From: Holothuria scabra
Taxonomy: Eukaryota > Echinodermata > Holothuroidea > Aspidochirotida > Holothuriidae
Direction of reading: 5' to 3'
Assembly: GCA_037179385.1 (NCBI GenBank)
Contig: CM074190.1
Location: 8,953,784 to 9,017,783, forward strand
DNA: 64,000 bases
A model generated the notes under the pieces. It worked only from the letters and a program-made list of their open reading frames with translations. It ran no database searches and was not told the DNA's origin. How positions within the stretch are numbered: position 1 is the first letter of the stretch; every line of letters begins with the position of its first letter. The translations under genes were made by a program, and so were the position numbers. This document shows positions 1-12,500 of the stretch, in pieces.

Positions 1-3000
1 TTCTGCCTCTTTTGGTTTTGGGTTTGGCATTATATTTTTTTACCCTTCTAAGTTCTAATCCCTCCTAATTGATTGATTGATTACATTGTCAAGACATTTA
101 GAATTGCTAGGAGATTATGGATGCATCCCTTGAAATTACAGCCTGGTGTTTTCTTGCATTCCTTTGTTACTCCTTAAACCTTATGTTTTTCTGGTATGTT
201 AGAAGACCATGTGACAGTTTGTTATATTGCCTGACTCGCAGACTTTTACGGAAACCTTTTGACCTCATGTATCACTTTGATGACATCATCTCAGTCTAGT
301 TCTGACGTAAAAACACCAGCACTTCAGATTTGAACTGAAGCAACTTACCTAGATTTTTTTTATAAAAAAAAATCATGTTCACTTGATTTAGATGACATTC
401 AGGTGAATGGGTAAATATTACAAAGGTTACTGTGTATAGCTGATTGAGCTCATAGGTTTATTATCTCCCATTGGACAGAAGGCTAGAAGGCTGGTCATAT
501 TGGTTTTAGGATTAACAGAGGATTTTGGGAAGGCAGAGCATTTGGTTTGAGAATACCATTGGTTGGAAAAGGTATGAATTTCCAATTAGGTAAGACATTT
601 ACCAAGGATTGAGGAAAAGGTATGGAGAAATGTTAAAATAACTTAGGAATAAGAGGGAGGGGGAGGTATCTCATCACATTTTGTGATATATGGGCAGTTC
701 TTTAGTGGGGCTGAGTAATAAGTGTTTGAGACTGTTTTTTAACTTGGTGTTCTACTTTTGTGATGCCAACAAGTTGCCAACCATATGTGGCTGTTTGGGA
801 GCATCTCTTTACCGGTATTATATAGAAATGGTGACTGCACATTATTAAATTAGTTCAAACAATGACTTGACTGGAATTTATCAGTGATAAAATATGTGGT
901 CAGTGCTGTAATCATTGCATAGCTTAAAGCCCTCACACAGCAGTGTGGATGTTGAGCAAGTTTGCCCTAGGGAAGGTTTCTGACAGCTTTTTGAGAGGTG
1001 AACTAGACCTGGTGGGGAGGGAAAGCCAGAAGTAAACCTGCTACAGAGAATTTCTTCTGTCAAGGGTGGGTGGGACTGTTGAGTAATCTATACAATATAT
1101 CTCTATTTAAAAGTCTTAGATGTTAAGCATACATTTCCATTAATCAAAGTTATTCCTTTGCAAATTTGTTGGCATTTCTGTTCGATGGTAACTTTTTTCT
1201 CAAGGCATAGAGCTATGAGGAAAAGGTGTAGGCATAGCATAGACTGCGTGATGCTTTGAGATTGACTGTCATTGTATGCTGTTATATTTGTCCTTGCTGG
1301 ATGGAGTAAGCAGCAGTAGAGGCTTTTTTAAGTGACTGGTGGAATGCTTACATTCAGTGTAAAATTTTCTATACAAAAGGATTAAGAGGTATGAAAAGAA
1401 CCAATATTATATGTTGGCAAATAATGGCGAGTTAAGAGCCAGATTCATGTGTTAACCATTTTGAAGCCTCATCTTCTGTGTATGCAAATGCTAATTGTTA
1501 AGGTTTGCCATTTTGGGGGCTGAACATCTCATGGACCATCATGTCACAAACTCTTCCATTTTTAAAATGATCACCAAGCAAAATCCTCCCTTAATTTTCT
1601 GAGCTGTAGTTTGGACATGTGTGACAGTAGATTTGCATGCCTTGTTGTATGTTAGTTAGTAGTGTGAATGAAGTTTTGTGAGCTAGTCCTGATACGTTAT
1701 TTTGTAGATGCTTGAAACCATACAGCAGTATCATGTCAGCAATAGCTAGTTGCTGACAGTTTGGAGGATGGAAAGAAGGGGTTGATGGCCAAAGTGGGGC
1801 AATGTTGTATATTGCTAATGTCTGTGTGGTATCAAATTCTTCTTGGTGTTCTGTCTTGACAAGTGGGATTTTACTTTATGCTCTTGAGTTGCAGAGATAG
1901 AAAAATAAATTAATGAAATGATTGATGTAGTTATTACCATCCTTCTTCTTTTATTCCTCATCATTCATCAGAGCTCTCCAGCTCTTTTTCATATGAATGA
2001 CATAGTGTTTGATCACTAATTACTGTGACTGCTGCATTGTGTGGGTTGTTGGTCTCTTTCTCCTCCCAGCTTCATTCAGTGAGCATGCCTTAAATGGGTC
2101 ATCCTGCCCTCGCCAAGCATTACCTTTTAATTGTGTGATATCCTTTGACGTAGACAAACGTAGTCATGTGACTGGTTGAGTGACCTCAGTGCTATTCGCC
2201 TGCATTTTTTTCTTATCAGTTTGTCACATTAACCTACTGACCTACATCTATAGAGAATGCATAAAGTTGCAAAGTAAAGTCCATGAATGATGGTTAGAAG
2301 GCATTGTTGTCGGGCCCTACTCTAAGGAAAAGGCGGGCAATAAATCTGGTTGTATTTGCTGTTTTTCCAGCCAAAATTCAGACAGTTCAATATTTCATCA
2401 TCTGCATGCTTAAGATAAACACTTTGTGCAATATTTTGCTTTTTAAGTTAACTTGAATGGTAGGCAGTTCTTTACATGATAGGAAAAAGATGCTGAAAAG
2501 AAGAAATTAGTTTAGTCCACATGGCAGTTAGGTCTTCAATATAGAAAAGAGAAGATACAGGAAATGTGGATTAAGTGGGAAAGAAGATGAAATATCTAAG
2601 AAAGAGAAGAAAAAGAGAAGAGAGGGACATCAGTAAGGCAGGGTGAGAAAAAGGGAATAAGTCCTTAAGGAGGGGGAAAGATATGAGTTAAAAAGGGTAG
2701 GGGTAGTGGAGAGAATGTGATAAATAGAGGAGGGGGAAAAGTGGTTTAAACAAGAAGAAAACAGAATAAGAGAGGGGTTGAGGGGAAAACATTACAGTTA
2801 TTTTGGAGGTGGTAATTTTATTGTTAACATTGAAGATCAGGCTCTCTAGATTATATTGATGTATGGTTGCAGAAGGTCTGAACTCGAATTTTGGAGTTCA
2901 TTTAAACTCTTTGACCGACCATGACTCAACTCTTACTCAGACAGGAGAGAATATGTTTCTAAATTTAATTTGAAAAGTGTATTTTAGTTGGAACTTGATT

Positions 3001-3281
3001 GTTTTTAGAGCTATTAAGAAGAATAAAGATTTTCTCTGATACATAAAAAATGTTATGAAAGGGAATCAGTAACAACACTAATGGAAGCAATGCTTAGTAG
3101 GCATAAGTTAAGTATATGTCAATCAACTTTTATCCTAGAGTTGCATTTATTACTCTTTTTGGTGGGGTGGGTATGTTTTATGTTCTACATGGAACACAAT
3201 TTATATCAGTTTCATAAATTCCTTCCTCTAGGCTCATTTCCCCCATCTGTACAAAACTTTTTCCTCCTTTTTTCTTTTCAG
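1..3281 (+). other. Upstream intron sequence of the FARP-like gene, no exon recognised
   Basis: No stretch here resembles the FERM domain or the first part of a RhoGEF domain, so I read it as intron upstream of the first visible exon. That exon begins with the last base of a split codon, so an earlier coding exon ending in two bases of a codon must exist, probably beyond the left edge. The + strand is rich in G and T, as is common on the sense strand of transcribed animal introns. A purine-rich tract occupies about 2490-2790. A very short exon could have been missed. Confidence 0.6.
2490..2790 (+). repeat. Purine-rich tract
   Basis: About 300 bases dominated by A and G with few C on the + strand (runs such as AAGAAAGAGAAGAAAAAGAG). 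Low-complexity sequence inside the gene, with no coding content. Confidence 0.7.
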
Positions 3282-3550
3282 GGAGGGTCGAGCAAACACA
3301 GAGGTGAAGGGCAGTTACCAAGGTGTAGGGGACATCATGCTGAAAAATGTTCAACATCTTAAAGTTTACAACAATTATTTGGGGAAACTTGAGGAAATAC
3401 TCAACCAGGTGGAGAATCTAGTCCGCAAGAACAAAAGCTTTGAGACCTTCTACCGGGAGTTTGAAATCCAGAAAGTGTGCTACCTGCCTTTTAACACATT
3501 CCTTTTGAAACCTTTGCAAAGACTCTTGCATTACCAACTTATCTTAGACA
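3282..3550 (+). CDS. FARP: FARP-like exon 1 of window: DH domain, middle part
   Basis: Acceptor: pyrimidine tract ending TTCTTTTCAG. Donor: GTGAGT. The exon starts with the third base of a codon and ends with one base of the next. It encodes about 89 residues of the RhoGEF domain, including the conserved KVCYLP and LKPLQRLLHY segments. A reading that begins at the GTG at 3304 would be an artefact, since the frame is open back to the acceptor. Confidence 0.95.
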
Positions 3551-6500
3551 GTGAGTATAGATGGTTTGGGAGCAAAGTAGGGTAAACCAGGGAAGGGATA
3601 TTAGAGGGGAAGATGGGAAGGGATTATGTAAAGTAATAGTCTTGTAAGGGATTCTCTTTGATGTTAAATGTTGTTGTTAAATGTATATACACAGAAGTAT
3701 GGTGGGATGTTACCAAGGCTGTTAAGTTTGTTTGAAAGGTCACACTGGGTTGATATTTATAATTCAACTAGGGTGTAGGACTGCCTTACGGGAGTACTTG
3801 TTATCAGTCTCAGAAGTTAAATTTTACCTCTAGAAGTTTAATCAAGCAGCAATTAAAATTTTTGGATTTGTTTCCTGGCTTTTAACACTTTAGTGCATAC
3901 ATTTGTTGTCAAAAGTGTCTTGTCACAAATTTATAAAAGCCTAATTGAGCTGTTAACTGCTTTCTGGTGAAACATTTGTATAAAGCATATGATGTTGCCT
4001 TAGCTTGACCATTTGTCATAAGTATGTGAAGGAAACTTTTCAGGTTTGGAAAGATCTGGGGCCCATTCCACAAAGAGTTACGCACAATCTTAAGTTTCAT
4101 TCCCCATACTTAAGTCAACAGTAAATCAAACTTAAGATCGTGCGTAACTCTTTGTGGAACGGGCCCCAGATCCATGTCCAACTCAATGTGCTATCTCGTT
4201 CTATACTTTTTGCCCATAATTATGACACTAAAGTGGTTTACAGAGTTTTAAGGAAAGGAAGCAGATTGCCTCTGGACCAAAAATTAAAAAAAAAAAAAAA
4301 AAAACATTGATTGATTGTAGAAGTGATCAGGTGCTTTCAACATTTGATATTCAGGAGGGATAAAAGCTCCTTAAGTTTTCACTTAAATTTAATATTAAGA
4401 TGCCATGCCATGGAACATTTCTTATGTGTTGTAGTTGAATTTTATCGATGCTATTACACCATATTCTTTGAACTACAATCGGGAAAAACAGTGATGGCTT
4501 GACATAAACCAATGTTTTATCACTGTTTATCTGTTTTTTCCAGGACTAGTGAAATACTATCCAGAAACTCACCCAGATTTCAAGGATTGTAAAGGTGAGC
4601 TAAAAGTATTTCATTCAGATCTAATTTCATAAGATAAGATGATTGATAATTTAATGTTAAAAGGAGGGTTGAAGTTATCTGTCATATTTAAAAGTTGAAT
4701 CTCATATTTTCCATCTGCAAAATACTGTCATATTTCACAAATGGTGATCAATGGTGTGAAAAGCTGCAGAAGCAGAAGATTTAAAATAAAGATCAAATGA
4801 GATTAAAGTTGGAAATTTCATGTTTTACTATTTAACAGTACTGAGTACTTGGAAGCCAAAACAGTAAAAGTAAAATTTGTTTGAATAAGTAATGTAGATG
4901 TCACTGTGTGGCATGTCTGTTTGTCAGGCATTTTCATGGCCATGTGTTTATTACTGTATTACAATTGTATATATCGTCCTGTTGCCCTCAGGTAAGAATA
5001 GCTCACACTCTGAACGTGAGCTGTGATGTGGGAATGCTCTGAAGCTCTTTAGCTGTAAGAGTTTTTAAAAGTAGTGTTAGGTGATATGTAGTAAATTGTA
5101 GTTATAACTTTGGAAATAGCAGCATACCACTTGACCTTATCTCATCAGTAGTTACTGCCAAATCTACAGCGCCCTTCCTTACCTCCTATTTACAGTTTGT
5201 TTGAAACAAGACGAATGGTGACTGTCAGAAAGGTCAAATTAATAATCACTGAAAAATTTGATTGACAGAAGTTGTCTAGAGCCTAGGTGACCCAGATCTG
5301 ACAGCCACTTGCAATCATTCATGGTGGTATTACAATGACATCAATTTGTGAATAACAGTTCCTTGTTGCATGAGAGCTGAGAAGGATAGCTAGAAATTCT
5401 AGAGTGGATGGGTCTGTGCTCAGGTGGGTGGGGGTGGGAGGCTACTGGCACTTCATGGGGTCATTAATCATGGGTTTCCACTAAATCCCATTACAATTAG
5501 TTTGCAAGGTGGGTTTCAATAAACAGTTGCTTTGCCAAATGAAATGGGAAGGGGAAGGGATGAAGTATACATGCTGGTTGCCTCCCTCTCCTTGTGACAT
5601 TGTCTCAGTTTTGTCTTCTTTTACATTGAAAAATTTATTATTCTCCAACATGAATTGACCAATAATTTTCTTGAAAGTAGTTCTTTTCTCATCAGAAGTT
5701 CTGTTGTGATTTATTCGTGCTTTAAGTGGATTTTCTTATTGAAATGTATTTATTCTTGAGTTTAATGTTTTCAGTCTGCTTCCTTTATTTAAAGTCCTGA
5801 ATCCATTTAAATATGTTCCTGCAAATCAAAACATTTCCTATACAGAAAGTCCTATGGGAACCAGATTGATATGTACCATCACATATTGCTTTCCTGTGTT
5901 CCACCTGTGATGATGTTTTTTGCACTGACTTTATCAACATCCTATCCTGTCTCATGTCATTGTTCCTTGTTACTATATCTTACAAATGATCTCCATGTTG
6001 TGACCTACAAATGTGCCTCATATTTCTTCTGTTTTTTGGATTTGAAAATAAGTAAGTGATTTTCATTTTAGCAGTTGCCATGGAAACTTCATTTTATTTT
6101 TTCCTGTGTTTCTTCTAGCTGCTTTGGCAGAAGTTGGTGAGCTGACCAGTAACTTGATCAATGACCTCAAGCAGATTGGCAACTTCCTCAAGTTGACAGA
6201 GCTCCAGCGAGATTTGGTTGGCATGGATAATCTAGTACAACCTGGGAGGGTGAGTAACCGACCTGTTTGGATTAAAACAGCTTGCATCGCTGATGCAGAT
6301 ATATTAAACAAACAGTTTTAGTCTGGTTGTTGAATCAGCAGTGTCCTACTTAAAAATGGTGATGATTCTGTCTTTAGCTTCTGTTTGGAATGTTCTGAGA
6401 GACATTTAGTCAGCTGTGGTGACTGTACAGTGGTGTATGTCCAGTCCTTCTTAGAAAGACTTGCAGAGAGACTTCCCTCTTCCAAACTAGTAAACACTTT

Positions 6501-9500
6501 ACCTATGAACAATAAAGGAAAGTTTAAATTACGCAAGAATACTTATGATCGAGGTGTTTTAACAAGACGAACGTCTAGACGAGTTGCGGTGCCGACAAAC
6601 CAAGTCGTCTTGTACTTTAAAGGTGATTTTATATTTTAGGGGGACAAAAATACCGTTCCAAAATACTTGTATTATGTTTTGCCCAATAGCAGCTAAGTTA
6701 AGTTCCACACTTGTAATCCAGGAACATTGTTCATTCACTTTAGAAATGTGGTTGAGGTGGAACGTGGAACACACCAAAGAAATACTCGATTGCCGGTACA
6801 ATGAGGTTTGCTCATTTTGAACTCATAGTTGACAGTAAATCAGGAAAAGATGATACAGCAGTTGATTTAGAACTGTAGAAAGAGTCTCATCAGATAACAT
6901 TTCAAACGTCCTTTACAAGCTGTTGCTTGTGCATTCAATATAAGGTATCCCTAATGTCCCGGCTCCGTAGTAACTGCTTGTACAGCATGATGGTTTCTGA
7001 TAAAAGATGGTAAAGCGCCAAAGGTTCAAGACAGACCATTCGACCAAACAGGCGTTAGTCAAAATTGTATTTTAAGTAGTGAAGTTAATAAGGAAAAACA
7101 TGCCATTTGTTTAGCTGTTTAGTGAATACAGGTAGAGTACACTGTTATGACGTAATGTTAGAAACGATAATGAGGCTGTATGACAGTAACGTTGTAGTTA
7201 CTTGGTTGAAGATGGATTTATGTTAATGAACAAAAGGAAAAAATTTCCAATGTTGAACATAAAGAATTTCTAAAGATTAATGGTTTTTAAAAAGTTCTGT
7301 ACGCCCCGCACCAAGTTTACTGTCAGCTTACACAAAACTATAAGACAACTACTCTTACATCACTAAAATTTATTTCTGCCGCCCCTCCCCCTTGCTTGTA
7401 CATTAACGTAACATCTCAAGCCCAGTCACAGAGAATACGTTAGGATTTGCCCACAAATAAATCAAACACAAAAATTGTGTCATAAATATTTCTTTTGCTT
7501 GTTTTACGGAAATATTGAAGAGCTCAGTTTCACTGAAAAGATCTGACTAAAATTTGGATTTCTATAAAGATGAATATAAAAATTCTGGTTGTTTAAGAAA
7601 AATTTAGGTTTTCTAATAAAACATTATTGTAAGTATCATCATATAATAACAAGTTAATGATAATCAAAAGAATTTGTCGATATCTCAGATTTACCATAAT
7701 CTTTACGAATGATGAAATAAAAGAAAAAAAATATAAAACAGCAAAGTAAAAATTCCTTTGTCAGCGTTACTTACACCTACATTTTCTCAAGATAAATGTT
7801 AATATGATGATATTTCACTCTAGCCTTAGGCCTATTGTCACTGTTTCTCCAATTTATATTAATCCCGTACGCATACGTCACAACTAACCCTTCGACAGTA
7901 ACTTCTTAGTGCAGTAATGTATATAGACACTTGAACGACGTTGACCTCCACAAATCAGAGAACTGAATCAATCACTTACAACTCATAAAAGATAAATTGC
8001 AACATCTATACGTCCCTTCATGAAACCCGAATACCAAAATATCGATGTCCCTAGTTTATAACTATTAGCGGCGATTCGTCTGTCATCACATCATTAAACA
8101 GTCTCGCTTCTTCCTACACTCTATATCAAGAACTTCTTGGCGCCTTTCTGACGGTGACTTCTTACTACGAAAGAAAACTGTTGCCATTGCACTATACAAA
8201 AATTGTTTTAATAATTTCCATGCATTTCTTTTTCTAATAAAACTAATTATACAGCAAGTTTATGTATGGCCACGACTCGCAACTGATCAAACGATAACCT
8301 AAAATATGTAAAAGCAATAAGAAAGCCAGGTCTATGAATAAGACTGCACTGTCCAGTAAAAAAACTCCGTAAAAGACAAATTTCATCATTCCAACCACCC
8401 ATATGCAATAGCTCAACAAATCACTTTCAAAGAAAGTGATAACACCACAGCCAGTGACATAACAAATAAGAGCATAACTAGCTTATAAATAATGCCTTGC
8501 TACTTTACCATTTACGAAATGAACCACCTGGCTAAAAATTTACAATTGCGAAATTTCTTGTACCTGTTCAAAACTTCGTTGTGTAAGCCAACAATCTAAA
8601 CCCTCTTCAAACGGTCCAAATTTAATGTTTACGTTCGTTTAACAAAAATATAAAAAAATGATAAGGCAATCATTTTTAATTGTTTTACAGTGATGTAAAT
8701 CCCGGAGAAGGCAAGGGATGTCTTTGCTTCCTCAAGTAAAAAAAGAAAAGCCAAACTGTCATATGGCCCCCCAAAATTTTAAATAACCATTTCAAAATCA
8801 AGACATTTTTGACAAGAGATGAACTATCCATGGCCTTTAAAAAGACCAAATCAGTTGGTTTTCATGGGCTTCGCCCCCAACAGAAGACCTAAAGCAGTCC
8901 CTGAATGATTGTGCAAAACCTTCATTCATGCAGACCTCTTCCCAATATCTCAAACAGATCACCGCCCAGCGTAATAAAAAATGGTTGCTCTCATCACATA
9001 CAAATATAAAACGAGATATGAATGAACATGTTAAAACCCTACCGTGACTACTCTTTACATTAAACTATGTGTTCATGTTAACACTTCTCCATCTTATGAT
9101 GTGCTCTTCTCCCTAAATGTATAAATATCCCAAAGAACATTCCCTCTGAATTTGGATTTTTAAGCATTCTTCTTTAGTGGAACTTCTGAGCAATGGCAGC
9201 TCGTGGTGAAAATATGTGGAGGGGTACATAATGAACTTACAATGACTTGTCCTAAATAAAGATGATTATCTTTTACCCCTGAAACCAATAATGCCAAACA
9301 CCGAAAAAAACAATTACCACCCACAACAACGAAAAAATAAAATGTACATGTAGATCTTTCGGAACGTATAAATAATACATCACAATCGTCATGTTCCCTA
9401 CTTTCCCCATCATCACACCTCTGACTCTTTTCATATCCACTAGAGCCTTTTTTTGTTTGTTCCCAACTCTGACATCATCATTTTTCTCCCCTTCATAACT

Positions 9501-12500
9501 TTTATTTTGAAATTCACCCCCATACTTTCTTTTTCGTTGTTGCCAACCTTTCCTTTCTACAAAAAAAATCTTTGAACGGCCCTTCTTGGGCATTGTTATA
9601 TTTTCCACATAATTTTAAACTTTAAAATAAAAAATTTACCATGACCAGACACCTTGATATAACACAAATATTAATACTCGCCAACTCATACAAATAATAT
9701 TTACCTACCAATTACCTACCTCCAACAGAAACTTACTTTATGAAAAAACAGGGAACAAAACTCCTCTAAACTATCAAATTTTTTACTCCACAGCAACCCC
9801 GACCATGTCACTTGGAAAGAATAAATCTCTACAAAGAAATCCTCATATAAATACTCAAAATTCACTAAACACCTCGATGAATTAAAAAAAAAAACAACCA
9901 AAATGATGGCGCTGTGTTAAATTAAACAACATATTATTCCCCAGAGTACACACAGACCTGGTTTTTCCGCGAGATTGTTACTAAAAATAGAACACGTTTG
10001 CAAATTTTACATGAAAAAAACCCCAATTTTAAACTCTCACGAAAGTCATATTTCCACCAAACTTAAAAAACACGAAAGAGAAGTACCATCCCTACAAATT
10101 GCACTGAACCGTATTTCGATACCACAAAGCATCTAGAAGGAGATAGAAATAAAGTGCCGGAAATTCAGACATTGACTTTGCGATAGTAACTGCATTAGTT
10201 GCGGCTGCCTGCAAGGCAGGCACCGCAACTAAAAACAGGCTTGGGGAGGTGTAGATAGATGCAAGAGGCAGAATGGTTGTGTGTAACTTGTGTTTTTAGA
10301 GTTGAGAAAGAGAGAATTTACATTTAAGAGACAAATTTTTATCCTTTTTGTTTGCTTCACAGCAATTTATCAGAGAGGGATGTCTTCACAAACTATCCAG
10401 GAAGGGTTATCAGCAAAGAATGTTTTTCCTGTTCTCTGATATGCTATTATATACCAGCAAAGGTGTCACTTCCAGTAACCAGTTCAAAGTACATGGACAG
10501 ATACCACTCAAAGGAGTTGTTGTAAGTTTTATGCAATGCATCTCTGCTACAAATCATTTTTACAGACGACTTTATTTTGTAATACATTTATGAATAATGT
10601 AGATCCCATTTGTGTACAACTGACTGCATGGTCAAGTGGCTAGAGCATAAAACTTTCAGTCAGGAGGTGTAGAGTGTAACCCTCTCCATCATCTTAAATT
10701 GTGACCCTGGAGCAGGCCAAAAAGTTGGATTCTTTTAAACAAATATTTGTTAACATGGAGCTTGTCTTGCAGAAAATTTTTGACCTCGGGCTTCCTGAGT
10801 TAGTTAGTTAGTTAGTAGAGTTTTACGGCTCAGTTTCCAACCTATTGGTTCAAGTCGAGCCAGCCACGGTGTTTTTTCCAGTTGTGGCTCACTGGGTTGT
10901 TTTCCCTACTCCATTGCTTATGCTGAGCATCAAGCACAACGGCAGTAGATTCCTTTTTTAGAGTCTTTGGTATGACTCGACCTGGGAAACGAACCCGGGC
11001 CTTCCGCGTGAGAGGCGGCTGCTCTTACCGTTAGACCAAACACGCTGGCTTCCTGAGAGAAAATTTGGAAATTCTGGGGATTATTGAAAAATCTGTCGTT
11101 CCCATGATATCCATGTGTGTGTGAGTGTGTGTGTGGGGGGGGGCTAGTACTAACCCACTGTAGACCTATATAAATATAAATTAACACAAATCTGAAGTTG
11201 GAAAAATTTGAGTCGATTAACTAAGAGCCCTCCCCCCATCCATTGTGCTGTACCAGGTGAGGTAGGCCTATATGTTACGTCTTAGATCCAGCGTGAAGTT
11301 TAATTAAGCCATGCATTTGCTTACCCCCGCCCTGAATTAAGTCTTCTTACACCCCACAACTTCCATGAATCCCACCCATGGATCTATTTCTCCAGACAGA
11401 GTATTGGCCATAAGCCTGCATATAGCCTACTGCAGACATTAACTTAGTCTCTCAGAATTGGTGCTTACACTAAAAGAAGTAGCTATATTCGTCACCATGC
11501 ATCTCTCACTCTTAGAAATCATTTTTTCAGACTTCTGCCTCTCACTTATCTTCAATGTCACTGTGCTCCTATGGTATATGCCATGTGACTGTCCGTTGAT
11601 TCTTGATAAACTCAAATGTCACTGTAGCCTAGATTCACACCATAACATTACCACTTACAAACATGTCTTTCCGCCATGTGATGCTGGGTGCACATTGTTG
11701 TAACAAAGAACATACAATCACTAAATACTTATTTGGTAGCACTGTAATGTGACCTGATTTTAGGCCAGAATAAGCCTTTCTGGTTTACACAGTTAGCCAG
11801 AGAGGCCTGATTTCCATCACATTTTCCATGAAGTTGTGCATGCTTACCAGCAATCACGTACCTCATGACCTGGTATCCATATACCCACACTATGGTAACC
11901 CCAATTGTCTCATGTAAGCCCTACTTGTGTATACTGTATAGACTATGGCCTGGCCGGATAGTGCCCATACAGGAGGTCTGCAAGATTGCCAAGACTGCAG
12001 TTACAAATGTCATATTCATACTGATGAATTCATACCTCTAGCGAAGTCAAAACACATTTACAATCAGTTGGACTACCTTAGTTGGACCTTGCCAGTACCT
12101 GTACCCGTGTACTCGTACCCATACCCGTACTTGTACTCATGACCTGGTATCTGTACCCGTACCCGTACTCATAGCCTGGTAACTACTCTTACCCATACTC
12201 ACGATTAGTTTTTCTTGAGACTCATACCCGTACTCAAGACCAGGTACCCGTACCCATACCCGTACTCATGACCTGGTAGCCGTACCCGTACCCATACTCA
12301 CGACCTGGTACCCGTACTCGTACTCATGGTCCTGTACTCACACTACAACACTGTCTCCATGTCATACCCAAGACTTTAAAATGGAACCTACTGCTGTGTG
12401 TGGTGCTCAGCATTAGCAATGGAGTAGAGAAAACAAGCGAGTGAGCCACAAGTGTAAAAAAGGCTGTGGTAGGCTGGACTTCAACCAGTTGGTCAGAAAC

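Noticed and set aside
117..299. 60-codon hydrophobic frame at the left edge as a possible upstream exon
   Set aside because: It does not resemble FERM or DH sequence and lacks a donor in the phase needed for the exon at 3282.
9273..9608. 111-codon minus-strand frame rich in Lys and Arg
   Set aside because: Low-complexity composition of the reversed-skew block explains it; no domain seen.
10197..10234. Helitron 3' end (hairpin followed by CTAA)
   Set aside because: CTAA overlaps the hairpin instead of lying about 10 bases beyond it, and no matching 5' TC end or Rep/helicase sequence was seen.
10980..11046. Functional tRNA-Glu gene on the minus strand
   Set aside because: A and B boxes are present, but the acceptor stem does not close and a SINE body with tail follows, flanked by an 11-bp duplication.
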